Shown here in pieces: positions 1 through 4,279 of a stretch of DNA of 5,644 nt (its first letter is position 1; each line of letters starts with the position of its first letter). Location of the stretch: contig JAUWMM010000150.1 in the NCBI GenBank assembly GCA_030613145.1, positions 1-5,644 on the forward strand. Reading direction: 5' to 3'. Below the pieces are notes generated by a model. That model was not told the DNA's origin, did no database searches, and saw only the letters and a program-made list of their open reading frames with translations. Source of the DNA: Desulfobacterales bacterium. GTDB taxonomy: Bacteria > Desulfobacterota > Desulfobacteria > Desulfobacterales > C00003060. Made by a program: the position numbers and the translations under genes.

Positions 1-10
1 GAGGCGACCA

Positions 11-67
11 GGGTTCAAAGGTTATAGTTTACTTTACAAGGGTTCAGGGTTCAAGGTTCAGGGTTGA
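11..67 (+). repeat. Heptamer repeat cluster A (GGGTTCA)
   Basis: Four back-to-back 7-mers occupy 40-67: GGGTTCA, GGGTTCA, AGGTTCA, GGGTTGA. An isolated GGGTTCA lies at 11-17. The last copy runs into a palindrome, GGGTTG-A-CAACCC, at 61-73. The same motif recurs in the opposite orientation at 138-164 and 288-313, so the clusters could pair as long imperfect hairpins. No protein is known to me to bind this pattern. Confidence 0.75.
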
Positions 68-137
68 CAACCCCTGGCCCAGACCTGGTTGGTGAGCATG
101 ATAGTCTCTCACGAGCGTGTCGCGCTAGGGCAGGCTT

Positions 138-164
138 TGAACCTATGAACTTTGAACGGTGAAC
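138..164 (-). repeat. Heptamer repeat cluster B (TGAAC, inverted relative to A)
   Basis: TGAAC occurs at 138-142, 146-150, 153-157 and 160-164, a spacing of 8, 7 and 7 bases. This is the reverse complement of the GTTCA core of cluster A, so A and B form an inverted pair separated by about 70 bp. Confidence 0.7.
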
Positions 165-208
165 TTTCTTTATTGACGCGTCATCTTTTTCAGCCGTCGC
201 AGCCAGTG

Positions 209-256
209 CTTTGGCGAAGTCGGCTCGTAGCTAAAGCTACTTTGGCGAAGTCGGCT
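209..256. repeat. 17-bp direct repeat flanking a small palindrome
   Basis: CTTTGGCGAAGTCGGCT occurs exactly at 209-225 and again at 240-256, a period of 31 bp. Between and overlapping the copies is the inverted repeat GTAGCT-AA-AGCTAC (227-240). AGCCAG also occurs on both sides, at 201-206 and 264-269. The unit looks like part of a dispersed non-coding repeat; its function is unknown. Confidence 0.75.
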
Positions 257-287
257 TGCTAACAGCCAGTTGGGGCTCTTCAACCAG

Positions 288-313
288 GAACCGTGAACGT
301 TGAACCGCTCAAC
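288..313 (-). repeat. Heptamer repeat cluster C (TGAAC)
   Basis: GAAC at 288-291, TGAAC at 294-298, TGAAC at 301-305 and the degenerate TCAAC at 309-313 follow the same 7- to 8-base spacing and orientation as cluster B. It ends about 60 bp before the permease start codon. Confidence 0.65.
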
Positions 314-351
314 CCAGGTATAAGGTTGTTTGTTTTGTTTCCATCACGCCA

Positions 352-360
352 TATGATAAT
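352..360 (+). promoter_or_regulatory. Possible -10 element of the AmpG-like gene
   Basis: TATGAT (352-357) and GATAAT (355-360) both resemble TATAAT. The upstream T-rich stretch 326-340 contains TTGTTT twice, but at poor spacing (20 or 14 bases), so no clean -35 box is present. If 355-360 is the -10 box, transcription would begin only a few bases before the start codon at 373. That would fit the absence of a clear ribosome binding site. Confidence 0.25.
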
Positions 361-372
361 AAGAATGTAATT

Positions 373-1752
373 ATGATCGAAGTTGGCCGAACACCACGTT
401 ATCGCGGATGGCTTGAGTCCTGCGCGGTCTACGCAGACCGACGGGTCCTGTCTATCTTTTTTCTCGGCTTCTCGAGCGGGCTGCCGCTCGGGCTGACCTT
501 TGGAACCCTGGCCTATTGGCTTGCAGAAGTTGGGGTAAGTAAGACCACCATCGGCCTGTTCGCCCTGATGAGTACCCCCTATACCCTTAAGTTCCTATGG
601 GCTCCTCTCATGGACCGGATGCCTGTGCCCTATCTCACTCGCCGGCTGGGACGCCGCCGCGGGTGGGCCATTCTCACCCAACTGGCACTAATGGCCACTA
701 TCGCATGCCTTGGTGCAACAAACCCGGCAGCACATCCGGGGCTCACCGCCCTCTTCGCCTTCATGATAGCCTTCTGGTCTGCGAGTCAGGACATCGTGAT
801 CGATGCCTACAGGGTCGAAATCCTGGAGGAACGCCAGTACGGTGCGGGCGCGGCTATGATCGTGCTCGGGTACCGCTTTGGCAGCCCATTGGTCTCGGGT
901 GCAGGGGCGTTTTACTTGGCAACCTATTTGGACTGGCTTACCACCTACGGGGTCATGGCCGGTCTTATGAGCGTGGGGATTATCACGATTCTTGTTAACC
1001 CTGAGCCCAAGGTGCAAAAAAGCCGTGAATCGGTCGAGCACGAGTCTCGGATTGCCGCTTACATTGAGTCCCGCCCCCACCTTAGAGGAAAGAAGGCACA
1101 GGCGCTCGCATTGATCTATGGCGCCGTGATCAGCCCCTTTGCCGAGTTCATGACACGTCGCGGCTGGCTGGTGATACTCTCGTTCATCCTGTTTTACAAG
1201 TTCGGCGATGCCCTGGCCTGGGTGATGAGCAATCCCTTCTACGTAGAGCTGGGCTTTACCAAGATCCAGATTGCCAACATCAGCAAGGTATTTGGCATCA
1301 CAGCCACTATCATCGGAAGCGTTATTGGCGGTGTCATCGTAGACCGCATGGGTATCCTAAAAAGTCTCTTAGTGTGCGGCATCCTTCAGATGCTATCGAA
1401 TCTGATGTTCGCCGTGCTAGCCATGGCGGGTAATGACCTTCGCATGCTTACGCTTGCCATCGCGGTGGAAAACCTCAGCGGGGGCATGGGCACTGCGGCC
1501 TTTGTCGCCTACCTGTCGAGCCTCTGCAACATTGCCTACACCGCTACCCAGTACGCCCTGCTGACGTCATTTATGGCCTTTGGCCGCACCCTGCTCTCTT
1601 CATCAGGCGGGTGGCTGGCAGATCAAATGAGCTGGGTTAGTTTCTTTGTGGTAACAACTGCGGCGGCCCTCCCAGGATTACTCTTGCTGGTATGGATCAT
1701 CAGGCGTTTTTCCGTCGGGGCATACCCCACACAATTGCAGCAGGGGCAGTAG
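373..1752 (+). CDS. ampG: AmpG-like muropeptide permease (MFS)
   Basis: This 459-residue inner-membrane protein has about 12 hydrophobic segments, the first near residues 25-46 and the last near 420-443. AmpG carries anhydro-muropeptides from the periplasm to the cytoplasm by proton symport for cell-wall recycling, and in some bacteria it feeds beta-lactamase induction. Family signatures are visible: GFSSGLPL (32-39), LKFLWAPLMDR (72-82), the basic loop GRRRGW (93-98), SQDIVIDAYR (138-147) and GYR (166-168). Length is close to that of E. coli AmpG (491 residues), with a shorter C-terminal end. The ATG at 373 is chosen because the first transmembrane segment follows it properly, but no good Shine-Dalgarno sequence precedes it. 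The gene is visibly richer in G/C, especially at third codon positions, than the genes to its right. It stands alone and faces a convergent neighbour. Family assignment is firm; the exact substrate is inferred, since related acetyl-CoA transporter-like permeases exist. Confidence 0.85.
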   Translation: MIEVGRTPRYRGWLESCAVYADRRVLSIFFLGFSSGLPLGLTFGTLAYWLAEVGVSKTTIGLFALMSTPYTLKFLWAPLMDRMPVPYLTRRLGRRRGWAILTQLALMATIACLGATNPAAHPGLTALFAFMIAFWSASQDIVIDAYRVEILEERQYGAGAAMIVLGYRFGSPLVSGAGAFYLATYLDWLTTYGVMAGLMSVGIITILVNPEPKVQKSRESVEHESRIAAYIESRPHLRGKKAQALALIYGAVISPFAEFMTRRGWLVILSFILFYKFGDALAWVMSNPFYVELGFTKIQIANISKVFGITATIIGSVIGGVIVDRMGILKSLLVCGILQMLSNLMFAVLAMAGNDLRMLTLAIAVENLSGGMGTAAFVAYLSSLCNIAYTATQYALLTSFMAFGRTLLSSSGGWLADQMSWVSFFVVTTAAALPGLLLLVWIIRRFSVGAYPTQLQQGQ

Positions 1753-1781
1753 AAGTAATCGAGTGATTCTGGAATGCGCTC

Positions 1782-2056
1782 TAGTGTCGTGTCCCAGAAG
1801 TTATTTACAATAACCAAAGCAAACATGATCTTAGCGTTGAGGCGTTAAAATGTAAAACTCGAAGCACGAAATTCGAAATCCGAAACAATATCAAAATTCG
1901 AATTCTCTAATGTTCTAAACAGGTTTTGGATTTTGGTCATTAGATATTCGAATTTGTTTCGAGCTTCGATATTCGAATTTCGGATTTATAATATCGCCTA
2001 TGCGGGTACAGCGCAATCTCTGAAATTATGTCAGTTATTCCTGGGACACGACATTA
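1782..2056. mobile_element. MITE-like element with inverted ends and flanking TA
   Basis: GTGTCGTGTCCCAG (1784-1797) is repeated in inverted form as CTGGGACACGACAT (2041-2054), matching at 13 of 14 positions. A weaker match continues inward for about 15 bases. A TA dinucleotide lies just outside each end (1782-1783 and 2055-2056), the target duplication expected of IS630/Tc1-mariner-type transposases. The 271-bp interior has no credible open reading frame, so it is a non-autonomous element or a deletion remnant. It lies between two convergent genes and ends 8 bases beyond the stop codon of the minus-strand hydrolase gene. Its parent IS family is inferred from the TA only. Confidence 0.7.
1859..1987. 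repeat. AT-rich palindromic repeat nested in the MITE-like element
   Basis: The left arm (about 1867-1909) and right arm (about 1941-1987) are imperfect inverted copies sharing the blocks CGAAATTCGA, CGAAACAA and ATTCGAAT, around a loop of about 30 bases. GATATTCGAATTT is also repeated directly at 1943-1955 and 1968-1980. Similar TTCGAA-rich palindromes occur between genes in several environmental anaerobes, as far as I recall. As RNA it would form a long hairpin on either strand and could end transcription from both convergent genes, since neither has its own clear terminator. Confidence 0.65.
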
Positions 2057-2064
2057 GAAGCCAT

Positions 2065-2952
2065 TTAATCTGCATTTTGCAAAAATTCTATGTACCCCCT
2101 AACTGAATTAGCCACAAAAAATCTTTCCCTCTTTTGTGTATCAGGTTCCATAAACTTGAAGGCCTTTAAATCCGGATCTTTTTCCAGGAGGCTATTCACA
2201 CATCTCATCATAAGATCATCGGAACCGGCTGACATCTCTTTCTGAATAAGCTCTTTCCATCTGAGAATCTGAGCCCTGAACCGCTTCAGCATCTGGCAAG
2301 AGTTTTGGGCATCTCCAAAATGGGCATAGCATATATGCTGGTCTTCAAGGGCCATCAATCTATCCACACTCTCCAAGAAATCTTTCATAAAGAACCTGGG
2401 AGGGGTAGCAGGACGCAGGTAATCCGTATCCAGCACAGAAAAATAGTTGCCACCGGCCTCACCGGCAAAAAGATTCCCACCATAACTGAAACTGAGGTGG
2501 TGTGGAGCATGGCCCGGAGTCTCAATGACCGTAAGATTTTTTATGCGTGCCTGTGCGTGGGAGATACACATCTTCTCTTTTACAGCTTGCGGACAGCCAT
2601 AGGCTTCGGCAATCTCTCCAAGAACCTTTTGACTCCCCTCCCATAGCCTAGAGGGATCTACGAGATGCCTTATCCCCTTTTCATGACACACTACTCGGGC
2701 CTTCGGGAAATGCTCCAGAAATCCGCCCAGTCCACCTGCATGATCGATGTGTATATGCGTAACTAGTACGTAATCCACCCTCTTAATGTTCATCTCCATA
2801 AGGGTCTCAATCAACCTGCCCACTGAATTGGCCGGCCCCACATCCACTACCAAATTGATATCTCCACTGCAAACCCACGAGCCTATAAAATGATCATAAC
2901 CAGGAATTTTCTGTTTGATCTCTATGAGCAAGCAATCATGCTCTTTCAACAT
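2065..2952 (-). CDS. Metallo-beta-lactamase-fold hydrolase
   Basis: This 295-residue protein is predicted to be soluble and to have a two-metal hydrolase site. Metal-site motifs are H-x-H-x-D-H at 66-71 (THIHIDHAGG), His148 in ETPGHAPHH, and a final His211 in YAHFGD. The position that normally holds the bridging Asp has Glu165 (LFAGEAGG), which may be a subfamily trait. A helical C-terminal extension of about 80 residues (215-295) carries a REXFF-x(3)-SVRGY-like end, seen in a group of uncharacterised COG0491-type hydrolases. The substrate cannot be told; thioesters, lactones and glyoxalase-type substrates are all possible. The ATG at 2952 has a weak GAAAGGG-like ribosome site 6-7 bases upstream. 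The gene lies 36 nt downstream of the DUF2155 gene on the same strand and is probably co-transcribed with it. Confidence 0.85.
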   Translation of the reverse strand: MLKEHDCLLIEIKQKIPGYDHFIGSWVCSGDINLVVDVGPANSVGRLIETLMEMNIKRVDYVLVTHIHIDHAGGLGGFLEHFPKARVVCHEKGIRHLVDPSRLWEGSQKVLGEIAEAYGCPQAVKEKMCISHAQARIKNLTVIETPGHAPHHLSFSYGGNLFAGEAGGNYFSVLDTDYLRPATPPRFFMKDFLESVDRLMALEDQHICYAHFGDAQNSCQMLKRFRAQILRWKELIQKEMSAGSDDLMMRCVNSLLEKDPDLKAFKFMEPDTQKRERFFVANSVRGYIEFLQNAD

Positions 2953-2988
2953 ATGAGCCCTTTCGGATAGGATATTCCTATGCTCAAC

Positions 2989-3612
2989 TTAAACTGACTT
3001 TTGGCCCTTAAGCTTTATAGCGTAAGCTTCGTGTTCAAAGGGATGAACAGTGGGCAGTTTTTGAAAAAGCCAGCCTTCATAGATCTTGTTACCATCTTCG
3101 TGGACCACCACCTTGGCAGCAGGATTTCTGGGTTCATTAGACAGAGACGTTATTTCCTTGGATGACATAGAAAAATCAGGCAGAAAAGTCAGCACACTTA
3201 TGCTTATCTTGGAGTTGGGAATATTGAAGCCCTTGTTAATATCAACCACATAATCTTTTTGCTCACCGGTCTGTTTATCGTCAACCTCTATTACCACAGA
3301 CTTCCATTTATTATGCACATCCGGAGGTACGGACACGGGCACTCGGTCTTTCTTTTCCCGTGGTGAATCGACTCCTTCATGTCCCGACTTTTGTAAAGCT
3401 CTAAGCATTTCTTTAGGAAATTTTCCTTCCATATCAGAAGGGATTTGCTTATTGCCTAATGAAGCAGGTTCATCCATAGACGGGCTAATGGGCGTTAATT
3501 GCTCCTTTTGAGCCTTCTCCGTGTCCTCTTTTTTCTGGCATCCAAGACCATACAAGACTCCCCAGACGATAACCGGAACAACAAGAATCAGCACTTTCTT
3601 AACTGTAGTCAT
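2989..3612 (-). CDS. DUF2155-domain envelope protein, probable lipoprotein
   Basis: This 207-residue protein starts with a short basic N-terminus and one hydrophobic segment (7-24), followed by Cys25. This resembles a lipoprotein signal, but the lipobox is atypical: Y-G-L-G-C instead of L-x-G-C. A polar linker (26-95) comes next. The C-terminal domain (about 96-203) matches my recollection of DUF2155: NKWKSVVIEV (101-110), a FLPDF block (143-147), a SNEPRNPAAKV stretch (158-168) and the closing GWLF...HPFEH segment (180-194). The domain's function is unknown. Deltaproteobacterial members are usually small secreted or lipid-anchored proteins. The ATG at 3612 is supported by a strong ribosome binding site. 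It is the first gene of a probable two-gene unit with the hydrolase at 2065-2952. The signal could also act as a simple membrane anchor. Confidence 0.75.
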   Translation of the reverse strand: MTTVKKVLILVVPVIVWGVLYGLGCQKKEDTEKAQKEQLTPISPSMDEPASLGNKQIPSDMEGKFPKEMLRALQKSGHEGVDSPREKKDRVPVSVPPDVHNKWKSVVIEVDDKQTGEQKDYVVDINKGFNIPNSKISISVLTFLPDFSMSSKEITSLSNEPRNPAAKVVVHEDGNKIYEGWLFQKLPTVHPFEHEAYAIKLKGQKSV

Positions 3613-3619
3613 TATTCTG

Positions 3620-3626
3620 CACCTCC
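3620..3626 (-). promoter_or_regulatory. Strong ribosome binding site of the DUF2155 gene
   Basis: The minus strand reads GGAGGTG here, with 9 bases between GGAGG and the ATG at 3612. It fixes the start codon and is the clearest Shine-Dalgarno sequence in the window. Confidence 0.8.
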
Positions 3627-3687
3627 ATAATTGTTCAACACATCCCCCTTATGCTGCTGAAGCCAGTGGTAAAAAAAGGCTGGGGTA

Positions 3688-3717
3688 ATTTTAGGATTTT
3701 TTTCGCATGCGATACAA
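3688..3717 (-). promoter_or_regulatory. Possible promoter of the DUF2155-hydrolase operon
   Basis: On the minus strand TTGTAT (3712-3717) and TAAAAT (3688-3693) are 18 bases apart. The -10 matches consensus at 5 of 6 positions, but the -35 at only 3. A perfect palindrome TCGCATGCGA (3703-3712) sits between the boxes and could be an operator. Confidence 0.3.
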
Positions 3718-3718
3718 A

Positions 3719-3856
3719 GTCATTAGGTTAAAGAATATGGCTATTCAAAGTCCCCCTTTAAAAAAGGGGGATTTAGGGGGATTTCGAGAAGTTGGATAAA
3801 ATCCCCCCCGACCCCCCTTTGGCAAAGGGGGGAGATTGGACTTTTAAGTTAATGAC
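3719..3856. repeat. Palindromic repeat with C/G runs
   Basis: The ends are inverted copies: GTCATTAGGTTAAAG (3719-3733) against CTTTTAAGTTAATGAC (3841-3856). Inside lie two hairpins, CCCCCTTT...AAAGGGGG (3752-3770) and CCCCCCTTT-GGC-AAAGGGGGG (3812-3832). They are joined by a GGGGGATTT / AAATCCCCC pair (3776-3784 and about 3798-3807). The whole is a 138-bp imperfect palindrome. Repeats built from CCCCCTTT/AAAGGGGG are, from memory, very common between genes in deltaproteobacteria and other environmental bacteria. It has no coding content. It may also insulate the two divergent transcription units. Confidence 0.75.
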
Positions 3857-3914
3857 ATTGGCATGGCATGCATATCATGAATCGATGCTTAATTCAACTT
3901 TTTGAAAAAATTTC

Positions 3915-3942
3915 TTGACAAAACTATTATCAGAAATATAAA
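3915..3942 (+). promoter_or_regulatory. Sigma-70-type promoter upstream of EF-G
   Basis: A perfect -35 box TTGACA (3915-3920) is followed after 16 bases by TATAAA (3937-3942), a 5-of-6 match to the -10 consensus, in an AT-rich setting. Transcription would begin near 3949, giving a leader of about 330 nt before the EF-G start codon at 4280. No other plus-strand gene lies between, so EF-G is the likely target. Confidence 0.6.
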
Positions 3943-3961
3943 AATATAGGTTTGAAAGTGT

Positions 3962-4199
3962 TAGATAGTTTCCATCCATAAATGGCCCTTTTCCGCAATC
4001 TCTGCCTGAGGCAGGCAAGTCGGCGTCAATCAGCCGGAGGCTGACAAGACTGCGGGGTTTCTTGTGCGACGTACCTCGGTACGCCTCCGCGCAACCCCTT
4101 GTTTTCCTTGACCTTGCGGAAAATTGCTCATTTCTGAATTGGAAACTTACGCTTGTGCCCATTGAGTTTTTACGATTCATGGATGGGCACTAGATAGTT
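3962..4199. mobile_element. Putative 220-bp non-autonomous insertion with 9-bp direct repeats
   Basis: TAGATAGTT occurs at 3962-3970 and again at 4191-4199, as expected of a 9-bp target duplication. Just inside are inverted ends CCATCCATAAAT (3972-3983) and ATTCATGGATGG (4175-4186), matching at 11 of 12 positions. The interior (3971-4190, 220 bp) codes for nothing credible and is highly structured. Removing it would join the promoter-proximal leader directly to the terminator-like hairpin at 4202. The insertion reading is an inference from the paired direct and inverted repeats; the parent transposase is not identifiable. Confidence 0.45.
3967..4147 (+). repeat. Branched, strongly folding element in the EF-G leader
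   Basis: Outer arms AGTTTCCA (3967-3974) and TGGAAACT (4140-4147) pair exactly, and so do TTTTCCGCAA (3989-3998) and TTGCGGAAAA (4114-4123), with partial matches between. The enclosed part folds into separate hairpins: CTGCC-TGA-GGCAG (4002-4014), TCAGCC-GGA-GGCTGA (4030-4044), and a long one built from GGGG/CCCC (4054-4057 / 4095-4098), TTGTGCG/CGCGCAA (4062-4068 / 4088-4094) and CGTACC/GGTACG (4070-4083). ACAAG/CTTGT (4044-4048 / 4098-4102) can extend it. It could be a structured RNA leader, but a dispersed palindromic DNA repeat is at least as likely. Confidence 0.6.
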
Positions 4200-4201
4200 G
4201 C

Positions 4202-4248
4202 AAGGTTAGTCCCTCATCTGGTGTAACCTTCCAAGTGAGGGTTTTTTT
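4202..4248 (+). terminator. Terminator-like hairpin (possible attenuator) before EF-G
   Basis: CCCTCATCTGG (4211-4221) pairs with CCAAGTGAGGG (4231-4241) apart from two central mismatches, and seven T follow (4242-4248), the layout of an intrinsic terminator. The loop contains TAACCTT (4224-4230), an exact complement of AAGGTTA at 4202-4208. That pairing would either form a pseudoknot or compete with the terminator stem. No plus-strand gene ends upstream, so a terminator here would act on the EF-G leader itself. It sits 31 bases before the start codon. Confidence 0.55.
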
Positions 4249-4265
4249 GTTTTGGAATAGGAACT

Positions 4266-4270
4266 AAGGA
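4266..4270 (+). promoter_or_regulatory. Ribosome binding site of EF-G
   Basis: AAGGA lies 9 bases before the ATG at 4280 and supports that start. Confidence 0.7.
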
Positions 4271-4279
4271 AACTGCGCC

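Larger units (their letters stand above)
1..372. other. Gene-free, repeat-bearing region upstream of the AmpG-like gene
   Basis: I find no convincing coding region or RNA gene here. The stretch holds three clusters of a 7-bp GTTCA/TGAAC motif, a 17-bp direct repeat around a small palindrome, and a 10-bp palindrome TGACGCGTCA at 174-183. The last 50 bases are AT-rich and probably hold the promoter of the downstream permease gene. Confidence 0.7.
3613..4279. other. Divergent intergenic region, 667 bp
   Basis: The region separates the minus-strand lipoprotein operon from the plus-strand EF-G gene. In order it holds the minus-strand ribosome site and a weak promoter, a 138-bp C/G-run palindromic repeat (3719-3856), a plus-strand promoter (3915-3942), a 220-bp insertion-like structured element (3971-4190), a terminator-like hairpin (4202-4248) and the EF-G ribosome binding site. 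I see no tRNA, and no protein gene I would accept. Confidence 0.75.

Noticed and set aside
174..183. Perfect 10-bp palindrome TGACGCGTCA as an operator
   Set aside because: It is nearly 200 bp from the nearest start codon, occurs once and has no nearby promoter boxes, so chance cannot be excluded.
11..313. CRISPR array
   Set aside because: The repeat units are 7 bp with no spacers of uniform length; the 17-bp repeat has only two copies.
597..1080. Open frames on both strands inside the AmpG-like gene
   Set aside because: The permease frame holds the conserved AmpG motifs across this interval; the others are shadows.
1623..1826. A minus-strand open frame of 67 codons over the end of the AmpG-like gene
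   Set aside because: It starts inside the MITE-like end and is antisense to the last permease helix; no ribosome site or similarity is seen.
2305..2646. A plus-strand open frame of 113 codons
   Set aside because: It is antisense to the metallo-hydrolase, whose metal-binding motifs establish the coding strand.
3752..3832. G-runs as a G-quadruplex
   Set aside because: Only three runs of five or more G lie on each strand within reach, and the C-runs opposite favour simple hairpins.
3875..4180. A minus-strand open frame of 101 codons upstream of EF-G
   Set aside because: It runs through the palindromic arms and hairpins of the structured element, has no good ribosome site and resembles no protein I know. 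It is best explained as chance.
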